Shown here: piece by piece, positions 26,218-35,633 of the stretch
Layout: each line of letters opens with the position of its first letter
Numbering within the stretch: position 1 is the stretch's first letter
NCBI GenBank assembly: GCA_038229715.1
Contig: JBBROD010000005.1
Location: 1 to 64,000, forward strand
DNA length: 64,000 bases
Direction: 5' to 3'
From: JANMES01 sp038229715
Lineage (GTDB): Bacteria > Planctomycetota > Phycisphaerae > Tepidisphaerales > Tepidisphaeraceae
Program-made: the position numbers and the translations under genes
Notes under the pieces: model-generated
The model's input: only the letters and a program-made list of their open reading frames with translations
Told to the model about the DNA's origin: nothing
Databases searched by the model: none

Positions 26218-29200
26218 ATGACTCAGCTCGCCAACCACCCGTCCTACCTGCAGATCGAAGACCGACTTGACTCGCTAGGGCAGAAGTACCGGCTGCACCG
26301 GATGCTGCGCGGGGTGGTGCTGTTTACCACAATTGCAGTCGGGAGCACGTTCGCAGCGACCGGCGCGGTGTTCCTGATGAGCCGCGACGGGCACGGCGCG
26401 GGGACGGCCGGCTATGTGATCGCGATCGCCTGGGGGCTGACGTTGATCGCCGCTGCCGTGTGGTGGCTGGTTCGGCCGCTGCTGATGCGGCCGCGGGCGA
26501 TTGAAGTGGCCCGGCTGGTTGAATCGCGCGTCGGCGGGTTGCACAACGGGCTGACCAACGCATTGCTGCTGGCCGATCGCGAAGACGTCGCAGCCAATCC
26601 ATGGTCGCCGGGGATTATCGATGAAATCGCGGGGCGCACACTGAATCAGCCGCTGGGCGATGTGGTGCGCGTCAGCGATCACAAAACGCTTTTCACGCGG
26701 TGCGCGATCGTGCTGTTGCCGATGCTGGTTGTCACGCTGATCTGGCCGGGCGCGTTCGCGCGCGGGTGGCGGCAGATGCTGGCCCCGACGAGCTTTGTCC
26801 CAGCCGTCGGGGCGGCGGAAATCGTCAGTGTCGATCCGGGCAACGTCACGCGCGTGGCCGGGCAGCCGCTGGAAGTCACACTCCTCGCCAAAGGGCCGGC
26901 CGATAGTTCTGCGACATTGATCTTCGATCACGGTTTGCCGACCGTCGCGCTCGCGAGCGTTGCCGGCAATGACGAACTGCTGCACTTCGCAGGGCGCGTC
27001 GATCATGTCGATGAATCGCTCCGCTACCGCGTGGAGGTGGCCGGCACGCAGAGCGAGTGGTTTAGCGTCAGCATCGTTCGCCAAATCAAACTGACCAACC
27101 TGTCGCTGCAAATCACCCCGCCGGCCTACACGCACCTGCCGCAGAGGACCGTGACGATCAAACCCGACGCGCCGAACGAAACACCGATCAGCGTGCCGCA
27201 GGGCAGCACCGTTCAGTTGACGACTGCGACGGACGTGCCGGTGTCGGCGGCGCTGCTGCAGACGGGCGCGGGCAACGTCGCGCCGTCGCCGATGACGCGG
27301 GTGGAGAAGACGGATCGGTTTTACGGCAAGTTCACGGTGATCGACGATACGCCGGTGAGCGTGCTGATCACCAACAGCAGCGGCAACATCGCCGCGACGC
27401 TGCCGGCTACGCCGCTGAGCATCGGCGTGACGAAGGACGTCGCCCCGCGGATCGAAGTAAAATGGCCGACCGCCGATGCGGTGATGACGCCCGATGCGGA
27501 ACTCAAAGTGCGTGCGACGCTGCGCGACGATTACGGCCTGACCGGCGCTCGCGTGCTTCTGGCCGCCGGGCCGGATGCGCCGCTGACGACCGTCGACACC
27601 CAAAATTTCGCCGACACTTCCGGTAACAGCGCTGTTACCGAAAAAACCATCGAGCTCGTGCTGATGGTCGACGCCGCCAACCGTAAGCACGGGATGTCGA
27701 TCCGCGTGCAGATCGAGGCGACGGATAGCCGCGCCCTAAGTCGCATGGGCAACCCGCCCGTGCCTAACGACGCCGCCGGGCATGGGCTGGCAGCCCATGC
27801 GACAAACGACGATCTCGGCCCGCAGACCACGCAGTCGCCGGTGTTTGAAGTGAAGTTCCGCGATAAGGAAGTCACCGCCAAGGAGCAGAAGGAATCCGCC
27901 GACAAGCTCCGCGCCGTTTTGCAGGCGATGCTGAAGAAGCAGAAAGAGCTCAACAGCAAAACCGTCGCCCGCATGGACACGGATGTTGTCGCCGCCAAGG
28001 CGATCGAGACCGGCCAGTCCGATCTCCGCCAGCAGTTCACCACGACGGCCGACACGTTCACGTTCGATGACAGCAACCAGATCGTGAAGCGCACGCTGCA
28101 GATGATGGCGGTGAACGTAGCGAAGGAAGCCGTTGAATTCGCCGGCCAGCTGCAGACCGAGCCGGCCGCCGCCGCGCGGGTAAAGATCGACCGCGATCTG
28201 CAAAGCCGCCAACGCCGGATCATCTCCACGCTCGAGAGTTTGCTGGCGATGCTGAACAACACGCCCGAGCCCGCCACTCAGCCGGCGGACAAGCGCTCCG
28301 GCGATATGCCCAACAAAAAAGAGGCGATGGAGAAGCTCAACGAGGCGCTCAAGAAGTACATGGAAGAGCAGCGCAAAATCCTCGATCAAACCGCCAGCCT
28401 CGCCAAACGCCCGGTCGACGACTGGACCGACAAGGACAAGAAGCTGGCCGACGAACTGGCGATGAGCCAGGAGAAACTCGATGCCTTCATGCAGGAAAAA
28501 ATCGCCGATTTCAGCAAGAACGCCGAACAGGACATGAGTAACGCCTCGATGGTGAAAGACGCGCTGGCGATCTACAGCGAAGTCACGATGGCCACGGACG
28601 CGCTCAAGAAGCAGGCCGTCGAGATCGCCGTGCCCGCCGAGGAAAGTGGGCTGGAAGGCGCGAAGGAGCTATCGACCAATATCGAGAAATGGCTGACGGA
28701 CGAGCCCGACCGCAAGAAGTGGACGCAGGAAGATCTGCAGAGCAAATCCGACACGCCCATGCCCGAGTTGCCCAAGGAACTGGAAGACATGGTCGGCGAA
28801 CTGATGGAGCAGCAGGAAGATTTGTTCGACGAGATGGAAGATGCCAACGCCAACATCACCGACAGCGCCGACAAAGGCATCGGCTGGGACGCTGCCGACG
28901 GGCCGATCGCCGACATGAGCGCCAAGGGCGTCACCGGCAATCAGCTCCCCAACAACAACGAAATGGGCGGCCGGGCGGGTGAGGGGCGCAGCGGCAAAAG
29001 CCAGGGCGAGTTCGTCGGCGATAACGCCGTCGGCAAAGGCGGCCGCAACACGCCCACGCGGCTCGATCCGACGCCGTTCCAGCAAGGGCAGATCAACGAC
29101 ACCAGCAAAGACCCCGTCGGCGGCGCGACCGGCGGGGGCAAAATGTCCGGCCAGGGCGGTCAAGGCCTGGAAGGCCCTGTGCCTCCAAAAGTCCAGCAGG

Positions 29201-29565
29201 AAATGAAACGCCTCGCCGAGAAGCAGGCCGAACTCCGCAACAAGGCCGAGCGCCTCGACCTGCAGTACAAGCTCGGCAAGTACGACAACTTCAAACTCAT
29301 GGAAGCCACAGTGCTGATGCGCAAAGTGGAAAATGATCTCAACGCCAATCGCTACAGCAATGCCATGCGCCGCAAAGACCTGCTGCTCGACAGCCTCGAC
29401 ACCAGCCAGCTCTTGCTCGGCGGCGAAGTGCACGTGCAGCAGGACACGACACCGACGGTGACGCAGAAAACCCAGCAAGACATCAACGACGCCATGAAAG
29501 GCGACCTCCCGCCGGCGTGGAGCGAGGCGCTCAAGCAGTACTACCAGAAGCTGGGACAGCAGTAG
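26218..29565 (+). CDS. Large DUF4175-like membrane protein
   Basis: The 1115-residue protein is anchored by two N-terminal membrane helices (about 29-50 and 59-77) and a third near 160-178. A beta-rich region follows to about 540, then long charged and Gln-rich coiled-coil segments, and a Gly/Asn/Gln-rich stretch near 900-990. This matches DUF4175-type proteins of planctomycetes and related groups, whose function is not established. Residues about 508-529 (GNPPVPNDAAGHGLAAHA) come from an in-frame palindromic repeat. The ATG has a GGAG upstream. The next gene is convergent. Confidence 0.8.
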   Translation: MTQLANHPSYLQIEDRLDSLGQKYRLHRMLRGVVLFTTIAVGSTFAATGAVFLMSRDGHGAGTAGYVIAIAWGLTLIAAAVWWLVRPLLMRPRAIEVARLVESRVGGLHNGLTNALLLADREDVAANPWSPGIIDEIAGRTLNQPLGDVVRVSDHKTLFTRCAIVLLPMLVVTLIWPGAFARGWRQMLAPTSFVPAVGAAEIVSVDPGNVTRVAGQPLEVTLLAKGPADSSATLIFDHGLPTVALASVAGNDELLHFAGRVDHVDESLRYRVEVAGTQSEWFSVSIVRQIKLTNLSLQITPPAYTHLPQRTVTIKPDAPNETPISVPQGSTVQLTTATDVPVSAALLQTGAGNVAPSPMTRVEKTDRFYGKFTVIDDTPVSVLITNSSGNIAATLPATPLSIGVTKDVAPRIEVKWPTADAVMTPDAELKVRATLRDDYGLTGARVLLAAGPDAPLTTVDTQNFADTSGNSAVTEKTIELVLMVDAANRKHGMSIRVQIEATDSRALSRMGNPPVPNDAAGHGLAAHATNDDLGPQTTQSPVFEVKFRDKEVTAKEQKESADKLRAVLQAMLKKQKELNSKTVARMDTDVVAAKAIETGQSDLRQQFTTTADTFTFDDSNQIVKRTLQMMAVNVAKEAVEFAGQLQTEPAAAARVKIDRDLQSRQRRIISTLESLLAMLNNTPEPATQPADKRSGDMPNKKEAMEKLNEALKKYMEEQRKILDQTASLAKRPVDDWTDKDKKLADELAMSQEKLDAFMQEKIADFSKNAEQDMSNASMVKDALAIYSEVTMATDALKKQAVEIAVPAEESGLEGAKELSTNIEKWLTDEPDRKKWTQEDLQSKSDTPMPELPKELEDMVGELMEQQEDLFDEMEDANANITDSADKGIGWDAADGPIADMSAKGVTGNQLPNNNEMGGRAGEGRSGKSQGEFVGDNAVGKGGRNTPTRLDPTPFQQGQINDTSKDPVGGATGGGKMSGQGGQGLEGPVPPKVQQEMKRLAEKQAELRNKAERLDLQYKLGKYDNFKLMEATVLMRKVENDLNANRYSNAMRRKDLLLDSLDTSQLLLGGEVHVQQDTTPTVTQKTQQDINDAMKGDLPPAWSEALKQYYQKLGQQ
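27740..27803. repeat. In-frame GTCGCATGGGC palindromic element
   Basis: Left arm 27740-27763 (GTCGCATGGGCAACCCGCCC) and right arm 27780-27803 (GGCTGGCAGCCCATGCGAC) form an inverted pair inside the DUF4175-like coding sequence and keep the frame open. A better-preserved sister is at 51316-51375. Confidence 0.85.
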
Positions 29566-29573
29566 GATTTTAT

Positions 29574-29651
29574 AGCCGCAGATGGACGCAGATGAACGCA
29601 GATAAGAGAAAACGAGTTCTTATCTGCGTTCATCTGCGTCCATCTGCGGCT
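29574..29651. repeat. Perfect 34-bp inverted repeat of CGCAGAT units
   Basis: Left arm 29574-29607 and right arm 29618-29651 are perfect complements over 34 bases with a 10-base loop. Each arm consists of units CCGCAGATGGA, CGCAGATGAA and CGCAGATAA. It lies between convergent genes and encodes the C-terminal tail of the GT2 protein. Confidence 0.95.
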
Positions 29652-30591
29652 CAATCGTGTTTGTGCTTTGGCGTAGGATTCGGCCGGTGGCGATGATCCG
29701 TCGAGTTTGGCGATGGAGGAGGCTCCAGAGCGCTCGTGGCGACGAGATCGTGTTCGCGATGGCGTAAGCCAGGGAAACAGCCGCAGAGCCCACTTCGCCT
29801 TTTCGCCATGACGCCCGAGCGCTTTGAACGTGCAAGTTGACTGCTTCCAGTCGAAAATACGCCGGCAGGCGATTGGAGCCGTGGCGCTTGGCGACTTGGC
29901 GCACTTCTTCGATCCGTTTCCAGCTTCCCGTTGCGGACTTGTTCTCGCCCAGCCAGCGGTATTGGCTCCAGACCTGCGGGACGTACGCAAGTTCCTGCCC
30001 GGCTGAGAGTTTCAGCCAGAGGTCGTAGTCCATGGCGTAATGCAGGGACGTATCCAGTCCGCCGACGGCTTGGAACGCGCTGAGGCGGAAGAATGTGCTC
30101 GGCTGGACGATGTAGTCGCTGTAATGCACCAAGCGGTGTCGGCTGAACGGCTCGGTGTTGGCGCAGGGACAGAGGTAGCTGCCGTCCGGCCTGATGAACT
30201 CGGCGTTGCCGTAGACGAGGGGAATCGTGGGGTGATCGCGCAGATACGTCGCGGCGGCGAGGATCGCGCCGGGTTTGTAGCAGTCGTCGCTGTTGAGCCA
30301 GGCGATGATTTCGCCGGTGCAGCGGGCGAAACCTTTGTTGATGGCGTCGGCTTGTCCTTGGTCGGGGGCGCTTTGCCATGAAAAGTTTGTGCTACCCGCT
30401 GAAGCGGGCAGACCGCCGACGGACGCGTACTTTTTTAGTATCTCAACAGTCCCGTCCTTCGAAGCCCCGTCCATCACCACGTACTGCAGGTTCGGGTAGT
30501 TCTGGTTGAGCACGCTGCGGATCGTCGCTTCAATGTACCGGGCGTGATTGAACGTCGGCGTGACAATGGAGACCGAAGGAAGATCGCTCAT
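29620..30591 (-). CDS. GT2 family glycosyltransferase
   Basis: The 323-residue GT-A enzyme shows SIVTPTFNHARYIEATIRSVLNQ, the VMDGASKDGT loop, GQADAINKGF, and the DxD-like WLNSDD, as in cell-wall and exopolysaccharide GT2 enzymes. Start 30591 precedes the conserved first strand. Two repeat-derived parts are visible. The GGLPASAGS segment near residues 57-65 replaces the short loop normally found there, and the terminal residues NTIEPQMDADERR are read from a 34-bp inverted repeat arm. The sugar and acceptor are unknown. Confidence 0.9.
   Translation of the reverse strand: MSDLPSVSIVTPTFNHARYIEATIRSVLNQNYPNLQYVVMDGASKDGTVEILKKYASVGGLPASAGSTNFSWQSAPDQGQADAINKGFARCTGEIIAWLNSDDCYKPGAILAAATYLRDHPTIPLVYGNAEFIRPDGSYLCPCANTEPFSRHRLVHYSDYIVQPSTFFRLSAFQAVGGLDTSLHYAMDYDLWLKLSAGQELAYVPQVWSQYRWLGENKSATGSWKRIEEVRQVAKRHGSNRLPAYFRLEAVNLHVQSARASWRKGEVGSAAVSLAYAIANTISSPRALWSLLHRQTRRIIATGRILRQSTNTIEPQMDADERR
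30395..30408. repeat. CCCGCTGAAGCGGG element inside GT2 gene
   Basis: A 14-base palindrome with a CAGACCG flank is embedded in the GT2 reading frame, where it encodes PASAG. Related copies are at 37178-37191 (inside the acyl-CoA ligase) and 46777-46792 (intergenic). Confidence 0.75.
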
Positions 30592-30647
30592 AAAAACCGA
30601 TCGCAATTTAGATTGCGTGCTGACTGATCGGTGCGCATCATACCGCC

Positions 30648-31613
30648 ATGAAACTGAAATGGCTCCTGGGCGTCATCGTGGTGTTGAGTGGTTCGGTCCT
30701 TCACGCGCAAACCGGGATCGATCTATTGATCAAGCCCTGGTCGGACGACGCAGGCACGTTTGAAGCCAGTGTAGATGCATTGGTTCTGGATAAGGGCCAT
30801 TCGCAGAAAACCGATCACGACTTCACCCTTTCGCAGTATGAAGTGGAAGGCCGTGTCCGCCTCATTCCTGGCGAAGTGAAAAGCCCCCGCTTGGGGTTCG
30901 ATTACAAGTTCTTCGATCTCGGCGGGAGCGTGCCGGGTTTGCCGAAGCAGCTGACTGATGAATCGATCGCACTGGGCGCTGGCATTTTGCAGCAGGGCGG
31001 GTTGATTCTGGCGGTCAAAGGAGGCATTGGCTATGCGGGGCCGGCGCCGTTTTCGGACGGCAACGCGTTTTATGGGTTGTTCAATTTCGTTATCGGCTAC
31101 GAAATCGACGACAACAGCCAGATCGGTTTCATGGTCGACTACGACGGCAACCGGTCCAGTTACCGCGACATCCCCATACCCGGCTTCGCGTACCGCTTCT
31201 GGCGGTACAACCACCAGCTACAGTTGGCAGTGGGCTTCCCGTACAACAGCATCGAATATCGCCCGACCAAGCAGATCAAGCTGGAGTTGACCTACAACAT
31301 CCCCGACGATCTGCTGTTGTTCGGCTCGTACGAGATCATCCCGCACTGGTCCGTATACGGCAGCGTCGGCCGAACGACCGATACGTTTTATCTGGATTCC
31401 ACTCAAAACGTGCAAGACCGTCTGTTTTTCCAGCAGCAACGGGTCGAACTCGGTGTGCAGTTTTCGCCGCAGCCGGATTTTGATTTTCGCTTAGCGGTGG
31501 GCTACGCATGGGATCAGGAATTCAGCATCGGCTTCAGCAGAAGAAACACCGATCTGGTGGCCGACATCTCTGATGAGCCCTATGTGCGGGCGGGAATCGT
31601 CTGGAAGTATTGA
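30648..31613 (+). CDS. Outer-membrane beta-barrel-like protein
   Basis: The 321-residue protein has a signal peptide ending in VLHAQ. It consists of alternating aromatic/polar strands with repeated Gly-Tyr/Phe features (GFDYKFFDLGG, SQIGFMVDYDGN, YRFWRYNHQLQLAVGFPYN) and ends VRAGIVWKY with an aromatic C-terminal residue, typical of outer-membrane barrels. It resembles DUF6268-type proteins, but that family name is a guess. A bidirectional terminator follows. It is divergent from the GT2 gene with a 56-base gap. Confidence 0.75.
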   Translation: MKLKWLLGVIVVLSGSVLHAQTGIDLLIKPWSDDAGTFEASVDALVLDKGHSQKTDHDFTLSQYEVEGRVRLIPGEVKSPRLGFDYKFFDLGGSVPGLPKQLTDESIALGAGILQQGGLILAVKGGIGYAGPAPFSDGNAFYGLFNFVIGYEIDDNSQIGFMVDYDGNRSSYRDIPIPGFAYRFWRYNHQLQLAVGFPYNSIEYRPTKQIKLELTYNIPDDLLLFGSYEIIPHWSVYGSVGRTTDTFYLDSTQNVQDRLFFQQQRVELGVQFSPQPDFDFRLAVGYAWDQEFSIGFSRRNTDLVADISDEPYVRAGIVWKY

Positions 31614-31635
31614 ACGATCACGCCGATCAACGAAA

Positions 31636-31677
31636 AACGGGTCGCGAGTACATCAACTCGCGACCCGTTCCTTTTTC
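31636..31677. terminator. Bidirectional Rho-independent terminator
   Basis: A perfect 14-bp stem (AACGGGTCGCGAGT at 31636-31649 and its complement at 31656-31669) has a 6-base loop. It is followed by CCTTTTTC on the plus strand and preceded by AAAAA, which gives a U-run on the minus strand. It serves the convergent barrel and sodC genes. Confidence 0.93.
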
Positions 31678-31695
31678 ATTGTTGCGACGAGGCGA

Positions 31696-32328
31696 TTATT
31701 TCATGCCCTTCTCGATTACGCCTCCCGCGATGCGCGGGCCGGAATTACCGGCGGGGTTGGTCTTCAAGTCGTCCGCTTTAGCGTGAATGATCACGCTATG
31801 CCCGACGACCGGGTTGGTCGGGCCGTCGATCGTGAGGTTGGTTACCGATCGCTCGACGTGGACCTTGCCGTCAGTGTCGGCGAGGATGTTGCCCAAGTCG
31901 CCGGCGTGGATGCCCGTGTGGTCGTGATGATCGGGATCGCCGTGAGTCTTGGTCATCGCGGGATCGTAGTGCCCGCCGGCGCTGCCCAAGTCGGCGGCGG
32001 TCAGGTCGGCCTTGTCGTGGATGTGAATCCCGTGCGTGGTGCCCGGCTTAAAGCCGGCCAAGTCGATCACGATGACCACAGTGTCTTTCACTTGTGTGAA
32101 AGTGACCGTGCCGGTGACATTGTTATCCACCGGCTGAGTGGTGGCGTTTTTGCTGTGACCAATTTTAGCGACCGCCATTTTGGATGCTTCGACGACGACG
32201 GCCTTATCCCCACCGGCGGCCGGTTGAGTAACAGCGGCGGCGGGCTCGCCGCGCATCGAGTCCATCCACGCACAACCACTGAGCAACGCGAGGGAGAGCG
32301 AAAGACCTGCGATTCGTTTAACTGACAT
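31696..32328 (-). CDS. sodC: Cu/Zn superoxide dismutase lipoprotein lacking the disulfide cysteines
   Basis: The 210-residue protein begins with a lipobox (LALLSGC, Cys19), so it is a lipid-anchored envelope protein. All SOD metal ligands can be placed: His102 and His104 (GIHIHD), bridging His120 (GGHYDP), His129 (THGD), His141 and Asp144 (HAGDLGN), and His182 (IIHAKADD). Arg199 of GNSGPRI is kept. The two cysteines of the conserved intrasubunit disulfide are replaced, at about Leu114 and Gly202. A His-rich insert (DPDHHDH) lies beside the zinc loop. It likely detoxifies periplasmic or surface superoxide. It shares the terminator at 31636. Confidence 0.9.
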   Translation of the reverse strand: MSVKRIAGLSLSLALLSGCAWMDSMRGEPAAAVTQPAAGGDKAVVVEASKMAVAKIGHSKNATTQPVDNNVTGTVTFTQVKDTVVIVIDLAGFKPGTTHGIHIHDKADLTAADLGSAGGHYDPAMTKTHGDPDHHDHTGIHAGDLGNILADTDGKVHVERSVTNLTIDGPTNPVVGHSVIIHAKADDLKTNPAGNSGPRIAGGVIEKGMK

Positions 32329-32460
32329 GTGAACCTCCGAGAGGGAAAAATTTGTTTAACCGAGATGACATTATAAGCCGAGACCGGTGAAACGTCGCGT
32401 GTGGAATTGATCGGGGAATTGCTGAATCGTGGCCGGGGCGTACTACTGCTCCTTTTTCAA

Positions 32461-32581
32461 GCACCTTCGACCTCACAAGCATCGTCATCCTGAGGTACTC
32501 AGAAGGATCTCGAATCTCAAATTGTATTCGGCGTCCGAGATCCTTCGGAGTACCTCAGGATGACGTGGCCTCGAAGGGTGC
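32461..32581. repeat. Palindromic element, GTCATCCTGAGG family, copy 2
   Basis: The core arms GTCATCCTGAGGTACTC (from 32484) and GAGTACCTCAGGATGAC (to 32564) are extended by an outer GCACCTTCGA/TCGAAGGGTGC pairing to 32461-32581. It fills most of the 313-base gap between sodC and the kinase gene; no gene is seen there. Confidence 0.88.
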
Positions 32582-32641
32582 AGCCGCCGGCACGAGCTAT
32601 GACGAGGCAGTGAACTCACGCAGATTACACATCGCGCCGGA

Positions 32642-34249
32642 TCACTCTCTGACTTTCTCGGCCAGCGACCGGTAGATCGGATAGAGCTTAGCGTACGCTT
32701 TCTTCGCCGGTAGATCGGGGCGGTAGCGTAAATCCTCCCGCTGGCGGGCCATCGCGGCGATGGCGGTGCTGATCGCGGGATAGCCGGTGACTTCCCGCCC
32801 CGCCGCCAGGCAGCCAAGGATCGCACAGCCTAGGCCTGCCGGTCGATCGCTTTCGGCCAGCGCGATTTTCTCTCCCAGCACGTCGGCATAAATCTGCATC
32901 AATAGCGGCGACTTGGCAGGCAGTTCTCCGGTCGCGACGAACCGCCGGACCGGCACGCCGGCGGCCTGGAGCGACTCGCGGATTGCTTGGACGTGGAACG
33001 CGCAACCTTCGATCGCCGCGCGGTACATCTGCGCGGGAGTAGTGGAAGGCGTCAACCCGACGAATGCCTCGCTGACGGGTTTGTGGGTTAGCGGTGAACG
33101 ACGGTCGTTCAGCCAGGAAAGCGCCATCACGCCACCGCTGCCCGGTGCGAGCGCGGTGGCGTCGTTGATCAACTGTTCTTGCGATTGGCCAAGCGATCGG
33201 GCCACCCATGTCAAGGTATCGCCGACGCGGGATGGCCGGGCTTCGTAGCCGGTGTAGCCGGGCAGGATGCCTTCCTCCACCACACCAGCGATGTCAAGCG
33301 GTATCGCGTTGATCCGGCTGTTCATCAAATATGCGCCAGTGGCCCCCAAAACCAGAATCATCGTGCTGGGCGCCGCCACGCCCGAGCCGGGGACGCACGC
33401 ATGCGTATCGATGATAGCAGCCGACACGGGAATGCCCTCGCGCAAGCCGAGCAGTTTCGCCGCCGCCGGCGACAGCAGACCGGCTCGCGCGCCGGGGCTT
33501 TCCAACCGCCCGGGCATTTTTTCTGCGACGATGTCGGCCATCTTCGGATCGACCGTAGCGAAAAACTCGCGCGACGGATAGCCGGTGGCTTTGTTCCACA
33601 TCTCATTGAAACCCGCTTGGCAGGTCGATCGCACGATGTCAGTCCGCTGGCTGTGCGGGTAAATACCGCTGATTAGCTGCCACACCAGCCAGTCGCCGGC
33701 GTCGATCCAGACTTGCGCGGCTTCGTAAACGCTCGGTTCGTCCTGCAGGGTTTCCAGAATCTTGGGGAAGAACGACTCCGCGCCGACCGTCCCGCCGGAC
33801 CGGCTGAGCCACGGCTCATTGCGCTCGCGCGCCACCTCGTTTATGCGATCGACGTCAGCCCTTGCGGCGCGGTGCTTTGACAGCTTCGGCCAGGCCAGCG
33901 GCACGTCCTTCCACCGCTCAACCGTGCACAGCGGTGTTCCGTCGACCAAGCAGGGGAGCATGGTGCAACTAGTGAACGCAACGCCGATGCCCACAATTTG
34001 ATCCGGCGATGCACCGGCCGACTTCATTGCACTCTGGCACGCGATGGAAAGCGAGTCGAGCCAGTCGTGCGGATGCTGAAGCACGCAATCAAGCGGCCGC
34101 GCCCAGCCCGTGGTTGGCGGCGAGGGGTCGATCACACCATGTCCGTCAAACTCAACCGCCTGAGCAGCGACGTGGCCGGTGCGGATGTCGACCAACAGCA
34201 CGCACACCGATTCGGTGCCGTAGTCAATCCCAAGAGCGAATCGGTCCAT
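32642..34249 (-). CDS. FGGY carbohydrate kinase, ribulokinase-like
   Basis: The 535-residue protein belongs to the FGGY family (ASKHA fold). It begins FALGIDYGTESVCVLLVD, shows GVAFTSCTMLPCLVDG and the WKD segment typical of ribulokinases, ADVDRINEVA, GAESFFPKILETL, and the C-terminal ATP region ATGELPAKSPLLMQIYADVLG. Length and motifs best match ribulokinase (AraB), which phosphorylates L-ribulose, but no ara neighbours are present, so related ketoses are possible. The start is ATG 34249; an upstream frame extension lacks conservation. Confidence 0.87.
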   Translation of the reverse strand: MDRFALGIDYGTESVCVLLVDIRTGHVAAQAVEFDGHGVIDPSPPTTGWARPLDCVLQHPHDWLDSLSIACQSAMKSAGASPDQIVGIGVAFTSCTMLPCLVDGTPLCTVERWKDVPLAWPKLSKHRAARADVDRINEVARERNEPWLSRSGGTVGAESFFPKILETLQDEPSVYEAAQVWIDAGDWLVWQLISGIYPHSQRTDIVRSTCQAGFNEMWNKATGYPSREFFATVDPKMADIVAEKMPGRLESPGARAGLLSPAAAKLLGLREGIPVSAAIIDTHACVPGSGVAAPSTMILVLGATGAYLMNSRINAIPLDIAGVVEEGILPGYTGYEARPSRVGDTLTWVARSLGQSQEQLINDATALAPGSGGVMALSWLNDRRSPLTHKPVSEAFVGLTPSTTPAQMYRAAIEGCAFHVQAIRESLQAAGVPVRRFVATGELPAKSPLLMQIYADVLGEKIALAESDRPAGLGCAILGCLAAGREVTGYPAISTAIAAMARQREDLRYRPDLPAKKAYAKLYPIYRSLAEKVRE

Positions 34250-34362
34250 GCGATTGAGTGTACCGACGGTGCAGGAAATCAACTACGCAGGGCGCGAATG
34301 TACAAAAACCCGGTGGCGGGTCAGTTTGAAATGTTTGCGATTGCGTCGGTTGGAACCTCGAC

Positions 34363-34465
34363 CGTACCACGGGCCTCCGGCCCGTGCTAACGACGTAGGA
34401 ATGTCTATGATGTCAACTTTTCGTAATCTTTGAGTGATCGGCACGGGCCGGAGGCCCGTGGTACG
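34363..34465. repeat. Paired GTACCACGGGCC element, intergenic copy
   Basis: Two inverted 25-base palindromic units (34363-34387 and 34441-34465) flank a unique loop of about 53 bases between the kinase and dus genes. The arms are nearly identical to those at 9951 and 20138. Confidence 0.92.
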
Positions 34466-34479
34466 GGCGAGTTTTCTCA

Positions 34480-35514
34480 TCACACTTCTTCCAACACGGC
34501 ATCCCCCGCGCGGGACGCATCGCGCTCATGACGCCAATCAAGAAACCGCTTAAGGATGTCCTCGAACTCCGTCGCCGAGTTCATTAGGCGCATCTCCTCG
34601 CGCATGCGTTTACACGGCGTGAGGTTTTTGCTGTACCAGCTCACGCGCTTGCGGAACTCCAGGACGGCCGCCCGTTCGCTGCGAAATTCCACCATGCCGT
34701 GGAAGTGATCGCGCATCAACTGCACGATCTGGTCGATCGTCGGCGTCGGCGGAATCTCGCCGGTGGTGAGGTACGCCCAAGTATGGTGGAAGATCCAAGG
34801 CTTGCTCAACGCCCCGCGGCCGATCATCACGCCGGCGCATTTTGTGTACTCGATCATCCGCAGCGCGTCTTGCGGCGAACAGACATCGCCATTGCCGATC
34901 ACTGGGATGGTTTTGCAACTGGCGACGACCTCCGCGATGCCGTCCAGCCGGGCGTTGCCGGAGAAGCGCATTTCCGTCGTGCGACCGTGAATGGTGACCG
35001 CCGCTACGCCGAGTTCTTCGAGACGCCTTGCCATCGCCGGCGCGACAATGCAGGTGTCGTCCCACCCGAGTCGCAGCTTACACGTCAGCGGCACGCGCTT
35101 GAGACTCGCCTTGACCTTCGCCACCATTTTCAGCGTGTTGTCCGGATCGCACAGCAGCTTGCTGCCGCCGTTCTTCTTGGTGACTTTGTCGACCGGGCAG
35201 CCCATGTTGATGTCGATGACATGCGCCCCGCGGTCCTCGGCCCAGATGGCGGCTTCGCAAAGCAGGTCGACGTCGGCCCCGTACAACTGCATCGCCAGCG
35301 GCGAATCGTCCGGGCAGGTCATCGCCAGTTCCATTGACCGGCGGTTCTCGCGTAGCACGCCTTGCGGGCAGAGCAGATCAGTACACGCCAGCCCCACGCC
35401 GCCGCAGGAGCGCGCGACGAGCCGAAACGCCAGATCGCAGTAGCCGGCGATCGGCGCGAGCAGCAGGTTCGTCGCCAGCTGGACGGGCCCGATTTGGAGA
35501 GGTCTAACCAACAT
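34480..35514 (-). CDS. dus: tRNA-dihydrouridine synthase
   Basis: This flavoenzyme reduces uridine to dihydrouridine in tRNA D-loops. The 344-residue protein has LLAPIAGYCDLAFR at the FMN site, QLYGADVD, the catalytic cysteine in INMGCPVDKVTKKNGG, CKLRLGWDD, TIHGRTTEMRFSG and the phosphate loop VIGNGDVCSPQDA. The pattern is DusB-like. ATG 35514 is used; the TTG at 35517 is an alternative. It is divergent from the GT2 gene that opens the aryl-polyene-like cluster. Confidence 0.93.
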   Translation of the reverse strand: MLVRPLQIGPVQLATNLLLAPIAGYCDLAFRLVARSCGGVGLACTDLLCPQGVLRENRRSMELAMTCPDDSPLAMQLYGADVDLLCEAAIWAEDRGAHVIDINMGCPVDKVTKKNGGSKLLCDPDNTLKMVAKVKASLKRVPLTCKLRLGWDDTCIVAPAMARRLEELGVAAVTIHGRTTEMRFSGNARLDGIAEVVASCKTIPVIGNGDVCSPQDALRMIEYTKCAGVMIGRGALSKPWIFHHTWAYLTTGEIPPTPTIDQIVQLMRDHFHGMVEFRSERAAVLEFRKRVSWYSKNLTPCKRMREEMRLMNSATEFEDILKRFLDWRHERDASRAGDAVLEEV

Positions 35515-35633
35515 CAAGGGCGAGAGTTTACCCGAAATGAGCGGACGGCACGCATGAAAACCGCGCGACGACGGATTGGGCCGGTGACCGACATTGACCG
35601 CCGCGCGTCAGGCCCTTACGCTCCGGGGATTCC

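Noticed and set aside
26275..27690. 471-codon frame opposite the DUF4175-like gene
   Set aside because: The composition is that of a GC-rich shadow frame (RRG/QRH runs) and the sense protein has membrane helices and family features.
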